Position numbers and translations under genes: made by a program. A stretch of 64,000 bases of DNA from Fasciolopsis buskii (lineage: Eukaryota > Platyhelminthes > Trematoda > Plagiorchiida > Fasciolidae). The stretch covers positions 58,173-122,172 of the forward strand of contig LUCM01005623.1 of assembly GCA_008360955.1 (NCBI GenBank), given 5' to 3'. Positions 36,320 through 48,290 of the stretch are shown here, piece after piece (position 1 is the stretch's first letter; each line of letters opens with the position of its first letter). The notes under the pieces are model-generated. The model saw only the letters and a list, made by a program, of their open reading frames with translations. It ran no database searches and had not been told where the DNA came from.

Positions 36320-37110
36320 CCTACTTCAAGGGCGGTGGCAATTTATTGACTTAAGAGTTAACAAAACTCCTAGGGTCAGTCTGGGCAAAGTAACGGATTG
36401 TCAAGGGATGGTGTGAATCGATAATCCTACTGATTTACAAGAAAAGTGATAAGTTCTCATGTGGAAATCACAGAAGAATTGGTTTGGTAAATAAAACACC
36501 CAAGCTGTTCGCGAACTTCATCCTCGGCCGAGCCGATCCGGTTTTTGACCCGGTCGGGTTAGTATTGACCAAATGCTCACACTGCGACAAATCCTAGAAC
36601 ATAGACACATGTTCCATAGACCTACGATTTATGTATTCCTTTATCTAAAAGCGATGTTTGACTCAGTTGATCGTACAGCTCTTTGGCGCTGCCTCATAAA
36701 AGCATGTCATAAGATTCTATTTCACTTATCCAATCTCTGTATTCGGACAGCCGAATTGGAGTTCGTGCTTACGGTGATCTTTCACCCGAGTTCACCACGA
36801 GGAGTTGTTTTCTTAACAAATGACTCCATGCATTCTTGCAACGTTTGTTTGTTCAGATAGCAATGGATATAACCGTATCCTCGTAAAAGAATGAAGGTAT
36901 GGATACTTGCTCAGGTGGAAATCTCCGATTCAGATTATGCGGGCGATGGTTTGCTATTGAGTGAAGATCCCAGTAAGCTGCAGATAACTGCAATCCCCTG
37001 AACGATAGTGTAGTTTTGCTTAAGATGGGCTTCGCACCTTCGAAGTGTAAAATGCTGCTACAGGACTGGATTGATTCCAAGCCGAACTTTGTTTTCGCAA
37101 AGGACTGAGT
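36320..37110 (+). mobile_element. RTE-type LINE remnant, twin copy of A (A')
   Basis: Plus-strand counterpart of 15,430-15,985. It opens with TTCAAGGGCGGTGGCAATTT in both, passes RIGLVNKTPKLFANFIL, and reaches [21 protein letters not shown] and [11 protein letters not shown], ending in MGFAPSKCKMLLQDW near 37,070. It shares with copy A the stop after SGF and the motif A Asp-to-Tyr change, and differs by a 25-30 base deletion at about 36,527 and scattered substitutions. It abuts a second RTE remnant at about 37,110. Confidence 0.88.
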
Positions 37111-39400
37111 CAGGTCGACCAGATTGCAACAAGCTACCGTTGGTGCGGTTCTGTCCAGAACTGCAGATCATACGTTAGTTCTAATACGATTTTCGTTCCA
37201 GCCCAACGGCCATCGACGCAGAACACAAGTCCGATTGGCTGTCGAACGACTATCTGGTCCGGCTGTTCGCAACAGCTACGAACAGAAACTGTCCGAGGAA
37301 CTAAGAACTGTAACGAGCAGTGGGATCAAATCAAGCACGCTATGCATTTGGCAGCAGATTTTGCCTGTGGTCCTAGATCTAGTGTTCATCAAAGACAGTG
37401 AGTCTCGCAAGGGTCATTGGGTCTAATGGAGCAAAAACGCGAGCTGCCTAACTGCAAGGAAGTGAATAAAATGCGTCGGCAGTTGCAGCGTCAGTCGACA
37501 ATAAGTCTTAAGAATGACCGCGAGAACTGGTGGATTAAGGTAGCCGAAGAGATGGAAGTGGCGTCCGCTTCGGATAACAGTCAAAGACTATTTAAGCTTA
37601 AAGGCGACAGCGATGGGCAGCGAACCTCGGTTAGTAAGGTCGTGTGCGATAAGAACGGAGAGCTCACCCATGGTAGACAGGAAAGGCTGAATCGTTAGGC
37701 AAAGCATTTTAAGGATCAGTTTAGCTGACCACAGGCTAACGTATTTAATCCAACGTCTGCAGCTTTGAATCCTTGGGAAGTGTCAGTCGGAAGTAGAAGT
37801 GCAGTCGAATATTTGACCTCTGAAGAAGGGATAGGGCGCCGGTCCGGACGAAATCTCAATTCTTTTCAAATTGGGTGGAGAAGCTCTGATGAAATCTTTC
37901 ACCTCTTTGCTTTATGATATTTCGAATTAGGAGCGTGTTCCGTTATCGAGGGGTGAGTCATTGATTGTACCGTTCCTCAAGAAGGGCACACGGAGTGACT
38001 GCATCAATCATCGAGGGATCAGTTTAATCCCGATAGTTACTAAGGTGTTAGCTTCGATAATGCTGCGCCGTTTGACACCGATTCGCGAGAGTAATATCCG
38101 CGAACAACAGACCGGATTTGAGGTTGCATCCACCAAATATTCAATATTCGCTAGATACTAGAAACGCACCACAAATACCGGCGCCCTACGATCGTAGTCT
38201 TTGAAAGATGCTTTTGACTTCGTGGATCGACCAGCGCTATTTAGTGCTCTCTCCGAGGAAGAATGTGCCAACGAAGTTTGTAAACCTGTTGCCAGCATTG
38301 TACTCGCATACCTATGGTTGCATCAGGGTATACGGTGAACTGTCAAGTTCATTCGAAACGACTATTGGCGTTCGACAAGGGCCTTATCTCTCCATTCATG
38401 CACAACGTCGTCATGGACGGGGTGATGGAAGATGCTTTAGGTCTCCAAGAAGTAGGGGTCGTACTGGAAAGTGGAGGGAAGCTGTGTGATCTACATTACG
38501 CAGGTGACGTTGTGTCTGTTCGAGTTTGCGGACCATGCACAACGGGCACTAGATAGACTCCCACGGTCGGTTGCTCGGTTTGGCATGGGCTTGCACCTTC
38601 AAAGTGCAAATTGCCGTAGCAGGAATGGACGACAGCAGTACCGAACTTGGTGTTGAGCGGAGAGGAACTCACGATTTTAGACCGTTTCACATACCTTGGT
38701 AGATGCGTGTCCAACGATGGTTTCTCGGCAGTGCAGATAAACACGCGTATATCGAAGGCTCGAACAGCTTACGCTGGACTGAACCACTCGTGGCATTAGC
38801 CTAATATTTCACTGAAGATGAAAGGCCATCTGTACTGTGCTGCAGTGTGTTCAGTTCTGTTGTACGGTTGTGAGACATGGATTATGCGTGTGGGAGATGC
38901 TCGTCGATTAGAGGTTTTCGATTACCGATGTCTACGTAGTACGGCTAGGATTGGATGGAGTAACCAGATTAGTAATGTGGGGGTCAGGAACCTAATTCTA
39001 GATGTTGGTTCTCAGAATACCTTAGATCAGTGTATGAAACTTAGCATACTGCGCTGATTGGGTCACGTGTTGCGTATGGCGAACACTCGTCTACCACACT
39101 GTGCCGTATTTTGGGTTCCTCCCAAGGAATGGAAGAAGCCATCTGGAAGTCAACAGAGGACGTAGCAACGTGGGATGAGAAAATGTTCAGCGAACTTAGG
39201 TAAAGTAGGTGTCTCACGCCTTCGTGGTTGGGGTGCGAAAGACCTGTCAACTAGCTGGCTGGAGACATTGAAGGATATGGCAGTGGACCGTGAACAGTGG
39301 CGATCGTTATCATTTTCTATCGAATCAGACTGAATGAAAGAGTGCGTTTGTAAAGTTAGGCTGTGTACGTGTGTTGGCTGCAACGGCATCTGATCTTTTC
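37110..39400 (+). mobile_element. RTE-type LINE remnant (end of endonuclease through RT to C-terminus), copy B
   Basis: Broken plus frames give ADHTLVLIRFSF (end of the endonuclease; normally SDH), GHRRRTQVRLAVERLSGPAV, WDQIKHAMHLAADFACG, ENWWIKVAEEMEVA, SLIVPFLKKGTRSDCINHRG then ISLIPIVTKVLASIMLRRLT, REQQTGF, LKDAFDFVDRPALFSAL, VYGELSSSFETT-GVRQG, CDLHYAGDVV (motif C, Asp to Gly), KGHLYCAAVCSVLLYGCETW, RCLRSTARIGWSNQIS, LGHVLRMANTRLP and GWGAKDLSTSWLETLKDMA. This is the fullest RTE copy in the window but carries many stops and shifts. It begins within an endonuclease remnant, so it is 5'-truncated or rearranged where it meets copy A'. Confidence 0.9.
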
Positions 39401-42400
39401 CCGCCTGCGTAAGTCCATGCCTCTATAACCCCTTGGATATTCACTCTTGTTATAGAAACTTAGGGGGAAAGGCAGCGGTCACTGAGGCTTGCCTTGCCGT
39501 TCAGCGCTGAACGGTGATGTGTGTGAAGTGAGATGGGTAGATTTAGTTACTCGGGTAGTTATATCTCAAATGGTGGTCATTTATCAGATGAGCTGTCTTC
39601 GCATTTACCAAAGTTTCGATTGGCATTCACTAACCTGAGTCAGTTGTGACGTCGGCGTGACATCCGTTTTTGAATTGACAGTCAAGCATAAACATCAGCA
39701 GTGAGGTAACTGCTGTTGTACGGCTCAAGATAGGTATTCAAACACTTGAAGCTTGAACATCGTCTTCGTAGTTTTAATAGTATACGATGGACGATTATCT
39801 TGATCACAATTAGTAGGCAAAAGATACTGGGTTTTGGAGCTCCATCTTCAGAGCAGGCACTGAATGTGAATAGATCAATGGTTCGGGACGTTCCGTGCAT
39901 GCTAACAGAACGGCTGCCTCGTGGTACGCTGTTCTCCGAGGCACGTAAAGGAAGGTGAATCAGAGTGGCCAGTCGCTGACATGGTAAATCAATATAAAAA
40001 TTTTCGTTAGCGGACTGGCTCGATCGATAGCCGGATATCACTACGAAGCCATAGATACCTCAACTTAGTACACATCATTCGTCTGAAACACGACCAATCA
40101 AAATGTATAGCCTAAATAACAAACTTGATTCGCTTCTCCAAACCCATTCTGTAAGAATCAGGTTCACAATGCAGTAAAGCAACATAAGGTCCACAAAAGC
40201 AGTTGAAGGAACGAGTCAGATAATAGCGAAAACTGTCGATGGTTCGACGGTTGATTGATTACAAAGTTGCTGCCTATAAACCGATAGCAATGTGCTGGCC
40301 TGGTGAAAATTTGGTCAGCTCACTGAGTTAGGAAAGGTGCAGCAGTAGCTTCATTCCACAGTGAATAAACATTATTCGAACTTCAGTCCTGTAAAGTCTC
40401 TCGAGAATCTTTAGTACTGATCTGAGACGTTACAAAAGCAAATGTATGGAACAGTGAAAATCAAAGCAAAGCCACAGAAGCAACATTCAAAGCAAGCAAT
40501 GTCTCATTATTGTAAAGCACAAAACGAAACACCAAAGCAATGGCCGTGGTTTGATTTTTAATCGCAATTAAAAGTATCTCAGTCGGGAGACTGAAGACCG
40601 GTCGTTTGCATGTGCCTTCCGAAACAATGAGACGAAAGAAAGCCGACGGTTAACTTACCAGTTTGATCGATTTTGAGGATGAGGGCTATTCATAAAGTAC
40701 CGATTAGTCAAAATACAAGGAGCAGTTAAAATTTCCAAGCTGACAATAATTTTCCAGTTGTGCATCAAATGACTGAGCGACGTGTGTAGCAAGAAAGTGC
40801 ACTAAATCTTTCGAATGAGTTTAGAAAGAGTTAACACAGTGAAAATATGTTCATCCTACTCTGATCTAAAATAACTACACTGCTGTGTTGGATCATAAGT
40901 GAACTTATCTACTATCAAAAATACTACTCGCGGGTGAACACAGCTAGGCATCCAAACAAATCATGAACTAACTAACAATCGCTTATTTCTGATGTCTCTC
41001 TCAACGTGTACCAAAAATACTCAGAAATTAGTCAAAACATAGGTAAGATCCCTGAAGAAACGATGGCTAGTTTCAGATAATGAGGATCCGCAGAATAAAA
41101 CAATGCAAATAAATAGGGCGAACGATTTTACTGAATAATAGTCAAGACTTTTCGATAAAATAAGCCCCAAGTCCTCCGGCTGTCAGCCCCCGCACAAAAA
41201 CAAGAAATGGAATACGACCAAGAAAATGAGAGAAGACAGGAGAATCACTTCCAGGGTATGCTCTTGGGACAAACACTGGATCCTACACTCAACTTTTTCG
41301 TTGCCTGTAAATGACCTCTTCCCGTTGCCTCTTTGTAAATCAAGTGCCGGTCTGAAAGATAGCTAACCCATTAAATACTGTACCGTCTCAGCTATAGGGT
41401 AAAGGATCCAAGGAAGTCGAAACTGTGAAACCCGGGGGCTGGTTGGTGCAGGTGACTAGACTACCACCGGTACTAACAGCCAGTCTTGTGAATTAACTTG
41501 ACTGGAACTAATGTAGATTAGTCGCATCATAGGCAGAAGCTACCATTTCAATCTGACGCCGCATGGCATCATCTATGCTAGAGTACGACACTGCTGATGG
41601 TGGTATGTAAAAGTGTGCATCACTCCCAAGGAGGCCGTGACCCTCAGAGGACCGCCAATTGCAAACGTTGACCGGCGGTGGCAGAATTCGGATCCTCGAC
41701 CCTCACGCCCGAACACCACGACGTTATCCGCTGGACCACCAGTAGTCATATTAGCAGGCATAACTGCTTCTGCAGAAGCGCGACCTATTTCCATTACTAC
41801 CGGTTAAACCTAGATACATGTTTGCACATATGTTTTTAACTCGCATGCCACTACAGTACTATAGTAGCCTTAACCCAAGTGGCATAAGGCAAGACTCATA
41901 TGCATAAACTATACCCGGGTAACTTAAAGTCGGTGGTGGAAGTCCGCTGGGTCTTATCTTCGTTATTTCGAAAAGAAGCAGAAATGGTGGGTTCACAATA
42001 CATGTAAGTGAATGTCAGGTTTTATTCAGTAGCAAATTACTAAGGCTATGGTAAGACAGTTTAAGTATCGTCTCAAACCTACCGAGTTTAAGAAACTTGA
42101 GACCATACAACAAAATTTTTCCAATTTTTTTTGTCCTGATAGACAATACATCTAGGCCGTTGTGGCCTGAACAACTGACTTTAGGCAATGGAAGAATCAA
42201 AAGAGCTTCGCATTCTTACCTCCGCTGATCCATTTTCAATTGTATTTAGACACCCAAAGCTCAAGTGAAAATCGCAAAACGCTCTAGAGTTACAAAAAGA
42301 TCCTGATGGCGACGACAGACACCCTGCGACGTAGAGCCAGAGAAGTCACGTACACAATGTGTGGCAATCAAGCTGGCACCAGCCAAAGCCCATGCACCGT

Positions 42401-43100
42401 GGTATATTAAAACAATGACGTTTACGCTTAGTTTTGTTCAAACTTCGAAACCTTCCAGTAAACCAAAAGAAACTCTTTGATCTCCTAAAGTTTTTGCAAC
42501 ACTTGTTTCTTCTTGGGGAGTTTCAGGGGGAAAAGCAATCTCTTTTTTGACCAATGTTTTGCGTTGCCCTTTGTCCTCAGGTCTCCAGCAAATCCAGCTC
42601 TAACGATTTGATTTTCGCCGCAAGGAAATGTGGAGTGTTCATCCCACCCTTAACACCGGATGTAGTTACTCTGGCCGTATTCAGCTTTGAGCGAGACGGC
42701 AACATAATAACCATTTCATGAACAGACGAAAAATACATCTAGTTAATAGGTGCATAAAGGATTTTTCTGTTTTCTTTTGTTCCCCTTCATTTTTCCTTGT
42801 GAGGGATGACGGTGGGATTAGGGAGAAAATCCGAAAATCCATTCAGCCTCAGTTTTAGAGTCCGCACCAATTCTGGTAAGCGCTACTAAATGGTGATTAA
42901 ACGACGTACGATTGAACCGTTTCGCAAGTGCACACCAGGATTACGCTTAGATACTTTTTGTAATGCCATCTGATAGTGTCCAGGTCGGAAAGTGTGGAGG
43001 GCTGTCAGAAGTCTTGTTGAAAGCGGCGAGAGATTACAGTGTTATTTAAGAATGACAGTAAAGTGGATAAACGGCAGCCACTGTTCTCTCAAATAACAGA
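39401..43100. other. no supported gene
   Basis: The first about 150 bases may be the 3' UTR of RTE copy B. The rest has only short frames apart from the possible SINE at 41.54-41.77 kb. Confidence 0.5.
41540..41765 (-). mobile_element. possible SINE-1-related copy with tRNA-like head
   Basis: The minus strand reads GGTGGTCCAGCGGATAACGT (A-box-like) and GAGGATCCGAATTC (weak B-box-like) at plausible spacing, followed by ATTGGCGGTCC and TGAGGGTCAC, which recall the SINE-1 body. Divergence is high, and an unrelated tRNA-derived repeat is possible. Confidence 0.4.
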
Positions 43101-45240
43101 AAAGAGAAAACCGGAGTTTGTCACAGTTCAGTTGTCATAGGTCAATAATGACCCGAATTGACGACCGAACTTCCAGAATTCGTCGCAGAGTTCTGCATAG
43201 GAATTGGCATTGTCTCTGTCAGCCTTACCCTCTTCGTTATATTTGGCGGTCTAGCAAACTGGTTTCGGCTGAAGCGAGTGGTAAAAAAGAAATAACGGCG
43301 AAAATGAAAATTATGTTACACTGGAGTCCCCCAATTTCATCCCAGGATTTTGTCAGGGTTCCCATTCTCCAGTTGCCAAAGTACCGTCTGATCCGAGAGG
43401 CTCTTGGTAAAAGAATTTTGGAAATCGTAGACAACGCCGTTAGGCTCCAAGTTTTAACAGGAACTCGAACTAGAACAAGATGCCATAGCTGACATGGACA
43501 AAGGTGTATCGGGGTAACCCCCTACCCTGACTTTGGTAAGTCTTTTGGTTCGAACAGCCAGGAAGTAATTTCTAAAACCGAAGTTACTGACAGATAGAGG
43601 GAGTTTGCAACTTGGCAGCAAATTTCTTACTTGAGAGAACATTCTGATTTGAGTGGGAAAAAATTTCAGATGCACCGCAATGCATCGGGGGTGCCATATA
43701 TGTCTCCTTCGTGGGTCAATTTTTTTGCTACACAATTGATTTGGTCAGTGAACTATTACCGTCTCGTTTCATGCTTACATGTGGTGCAAAAAACTTGGAT
43801 ACAGGAAACAGTGCCGAAATCACCGTCGGCCCATCGAGGACATCAAAGTGGGCACGCAAGGGAAGCACGGCTCTTTTTGTGAGTGATAGCTAATTACTGG
43901 TTGCATCTTTAGAAAACCTTAACCGTAAGAGAGAGCCGCAGCGTCCCCGGTATGGCAGATTAGGAACAAGATAGATACTGGGATTATATTTGCTTGCAAT
44001 TTTATTGTTCCCACTGAAGTCAGAAATCCACCTGATGGATTATGCTATGCCTGCCCACTATATTTAATGCATTGGTATGTCCTTGCTGGACCGCTTCTGA
44101 ATAGTGGCCATCATGACTGTCGCGCTAAACGGCACTGTCTGAAATTTGCTTCGTCCGCGGAAACTCATGGGAACGATTAACTTCCGCTGGTGGCACTGCT
44201 TCTATGCTGCCCCTTCTACCCATCCTCCTCTTCAGACTGTCAGAAACGCTAGATTCGCCTTTGGACGCTCTAGACATCGTGGAGGCCATTATTATCTAGG
44301 TATATTTGTTCACCGTGCTGCACCTCGACAAACGCATATCAGCAAAATGCAAACACTTAGATGTACTTCAAAAAAATCCCAGCAAAGTCCCCATGGATTC
44401 CCGTGCGTTACTATGGTTCCTGCAATAAATCATCCACGCCGGTCGTTTGCATACCAAGTAGCATTAGAACAAACGGTGTTCTGGATCTGCTCTACCCTTC
44501 CCTCACTGTGAACGTTTGCTCTCTGCCACCATAACTCCCGTGTATCCCCTATCAACCCTCCTATCTGGTTCTGCTCCATTGTCCAGTCATCCAATAGCAA
44601 ATGAAACGAACCTCGTGACGCTAATTTATTGGCAGCTTTACCTAACACGGCTTATCTGCGCATTTGTTTCGCGGTATGAATCATGCGGTATGGCCACGAC
44701 CCCTTGTCTCTCGCTCCTCCATATTTGTTCCCTTTGGAACCTGTCTTGCACCCATCCTAATAGTACCGGCTTATTTCCGCGGGTAGCACACAGGATTTTC
44801 TATGTTCGGATCCCACGCGAACTCAGTTAAACCAAACTGGTTGGGACCATGAAAACGAACACTTTCAGGTTGCTCATTATTCGTTTCTCCTTTCACCGCC
44901 CTGTAAATGTCTGATGAAATCCCGAGTTACCACAATTAGAATATCAGTGCATCCCGTCTTCTTTCTTATTGTTAGCCAGCTGAATCAAGAACCAGATATA
45001 TTAATTTATCCCACAGACCTTCACTAGTCTTATATACTTCAATCTTCTTTTGTCCATGTTTGGCTTGTTTGCTTCGATCCGCACCTGTACATCCAAGGCT
45101 GCCGGTAAGGGTTCATCAGATTGGAATTTGAATCACTGGGGCGCATTGATGCGTTACATGTCCATTGTTTTTATCATGTTGTCCCTCCTGTTGTTTTCCG
45201 TTTCGGCCTACCCGGGCGCATCCACTGTTCATTGAACGGT
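43100..45240 (+). other. protein-like broken frames, family not recognised
   Basis: Plus-strand frames show continuous text in changing phases: LVSELLPSRFMLTCGAKNLD and NSAEITVGPSRTSKW (43.75-43.89 kb); SMLPLLPILLFRLSETLDSP and LDALDIVEAIII, then LFTVLHLDKRISAKCKHLDV and VPMDSRALLWFLQ (44.19-44.43 kb), separated by one TAG that is itself followed by GTATAT; and YMSIVFIMLSLLLFSVSAYP (45.15-45.22 kb), a membrane segment or signal-like stretch. These could be exons or relics of a host gene, or of an element. Nothing identifies them, and no reliable splice model could be built. Confidence 0.3.
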
Positions 45241-48227
45241 GGCTTCCGTTGAATGTTGGGCTCAGTGAGTCCCGGGCCTTCAAATTGTGCCTCATGTAAC
45301 GACAGCATTCAGCCAAAACGAGAAGGGGTAGACAACAGTGGGCAGCACCCAAACCGGCACAGTTGTAATAAAGGCTGAAACAAACCCTGGTAGCTCATGG
45401 ATGGTCAATGAGTGGGGGCCGTGACAACTACATGATGTCACAAACAGCCTACCATGCCTGGGTGGTAAAAGTGCTAAAGAGCGTGCTTTCTACTTTTATT
45501 ATCCTTTGAATATTTTGGTAGGAAAACAAAGCGACAAAGTGGATGTGTCGGCGGCAGCAGGTGTGGAGCTGGAATAAACATTTCTGAAGATTTCGAGAGT
45601 TCCGTAGACGACACTCCCTAATGGATGACTGAACGGTGACGGAAAAACAGCAAACATTGCACAAACCGTTACTGGCATTCGACCTCACGGACCGCAGCAA
45701 TGTTGTTTTCTTTTCAATCATATTCACAGTATCCTTCCAGTAGAGGAGGCCTCAAAACATAAAATATCTTGTTTAAGGCGTCAACCACCTTTGGAATTGA
45801 TGGAGTTCATGGGGCTAAGACCGTTTGCAAGGGACAGGCAACTTTGATTGTTAAACTGATAAGGGAAAGGTTCAGAGGCATCGGCGTGAATACGGACACG
45901 AATGCTGTCAAAAGTGTCTAGCATTAGATCAAATAATAAGACGAAATTGTGATGTAACTAGTTGGGATAGAAAGAGGAAGCCTAAGAAAAGTGGGTAGTT
46001 CTGCAGGCCTATGGCAGGAAGATAAATGTGCGGTCACAGCAGGATAGCGAAAGTCGAAGGGGCCGTGCTACTGAACCGTGTCAGTGCGCGCAACGAAGAT
46101 AAATAGAAATGTTTATTTATGTAACGCTAGGAGTGGAATTTCAAGGCGATGCGATTTAACCTACCAAGTAGAAGTTTGGAGTATGGCTGTGAAAAAGACA
46201 CGGGAATAAAACTTTACTGACCGTCTATCACATAGATAAAGTGTGAAGGATTCCATTGAAGCTGTTAAAAAGGTCAGCAGTAAGACGCTTTTAAAGGCTA
46301 TCCTTTCTCAGTGGCTAAAATAACAGCATACAATAGTACTATAATATAGTAGTGGTCAAGCGTGGGTCATTCAAAGGCCTGTCTTGCCCTCTCGCAAAAG
46401 AAAAGTTCAGTATCAATCCAATAAGCAAGCGGATGCTCTCCACTTTTATACCAATAAGCTTGGAAAAGTTGATGGCAGAAGGTAACATAGCCCCAAGCGG
46501 CGCACCTCAAATTTAATATTGATCATCTGTTCTCCGAGATTGAGGGATTTGGGCAGAACAAGAGATTTAAAAAATGGATGCAGTTCCGCTCGACTGAGAT
46601 TGCGTCAACTTTTCTGTTGCCCAAAAATTAATTGAGTGTAAATCTACCTCCATTTTTGCAGCGTAGAAGCTAAAGTTCTTGTGGTCAAAGGCGCAGAGAA
46701 TTTTCAACTCGTCAGCAGAGAGGGAATTCTGCATCCAGCCGTAGGGAGCAGGTCATTTACGCACATGAGAAAAATTAGGAGGCCGCCTCAAATTACTCCA
46801 CGATTTATTGGTGGAGTTTAAATTGAGAGTTATTTATGTTTACATTGTGATTGCCTGAAGTCAGCTAAGACAATAGCCAGGAGTGTGACGGATTACCGTT
46901 GTCGTAAGGCTTGACTTTGGCACGAAACGTGTAGACTGACGGAGAATACTACCGGCTTAACGGGAACTGCATTGAAAAATCCCTGTTATTGGTTACTTCT
47001 CGAAACTCGCGGAGCTTATGTTGCATGCAGGGGAGCTTATATTGTTTTAGGACAAGCAATCTACCTGGTTTTAGATTAATTATAGCTAGACAGCTTTCCA
47101 AAACGGCGTACAACCAGTACGCTGCGAGCCGAGGATTATTAGTAAGAAAGAAGCTGCCCAAATTTGGTGAGCGAATCAAAGTGGGTAATAATTTACAGCC
47201 TCGTTTTTCAGGGGGTCCATCGGGGATGTTTGATTTTGCGGAAGGTGTGACTGAGAAACAGCAGCGAACCGACGAGCCATAAGACGAACATGAGATCTAC
47301 TGAGCTGTTAGGCCTGGTGTGAGGTGTGGCATTTTGAGTCCATCCACCCAGACTTGCTGCTTTCAGGAAATGCGAGAGGCGTTGTGGGGCCAAATATTGT
47401 GAGCAAAATTCAGGCGCCCTGCTCCGAGTGTGGCTGAGTAAATTAAGTGCTTCAATCGTGGGAAAGAAGCCATTGGCGTTCGGACCTTCTGCAGCTCCAA
47501 CCCAACATTATGATGCACCGAGTCAGCCATAGTCTCTGCAATATGTTGATGGAGCTTGATGTTTCAAAAATTGTTCTTGGCGCACACTAGGAGTCCTTAT
47601 CCTCTCTGGTGGGCTCTGATTTTGAAGTGGGAATAACCGGTTATGGGAGCTTCGTTCATGTAAGTGGAGTATGCAAGACAGTTTTCAGTTATTAGACCAA
47701 AATGATAGTTTTCTATTAGGGCAGGTGAGCATGTGTGACGTATTTTGTTCACGATAGAACGAGCATTTATGATCAACGGCTTGAAGAGTCCATGGACCCA
47801 TGAGTTCCCATAAGGTCCGTTAAAAAACCGGTTAATTATTTTCGGGCAGTTGTATTTTCAATGAGCAGAATATTCAGTATGTGCGGGGTGAAAATGCGAA
47901 ATTTCATGAATAGTTGCATTGTAGTTTAATAAACTGATTTACTGGTTGAAGCACGCTTTGTTCGAGGGTATAGCATTGCTATTTACGGAGTCATACCAAG
48001 TTCCCGTGGAGTGCACTACACCGCAGTGTGGCACTTAGTCCATACCAATGGTTATTTCGATCCCAAACGGGAACTTTACTAGAAGGTTGGAGGGCAATTT
48101 GGGGGAAGGGTGCGCTGGACAGAATGGGGAATAAAGATTGAAGGAGTTTGTGGTCAACCCTTCCTGTCAGAAGTCGTTTTCTACTCCTAATTAATGATGT
48201 GCCCTTGGGCAATGCTCCAGTTGACTT
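45241..48227. other. no supported gene; plus strand visibly G-rich
   Basis: A 97-codon plus frame at 46,989-47,282 is unrecognised. The plus strand has many G runs and few C runs, opposite to the 50-63 kb part, which may mark a large element in the other orientation. Confidence 0.35.
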
Positions 48228-48290
48228 AATCTTGCCTTGCGCATGCCTCTCGCAAATCGAGGAGCATACATGATTATTATTATTATTTGG
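48228..48290 (+). mobile_element. short copy of a non-LTR 3' terminus with (ATT)n tail
   Basis: TTAATCTTGCCTTGCGCATG, CCTCTCGCAAATCGAGGAG and a (TTA)n tail match 60,508-60,569 at about 75 percent by eye in the same orientation, and similarity stops just upstream. A severely 5'-truncated LINE or SINE insertion sharing only the 3' recognition end fits best. Confidence 0.6.
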
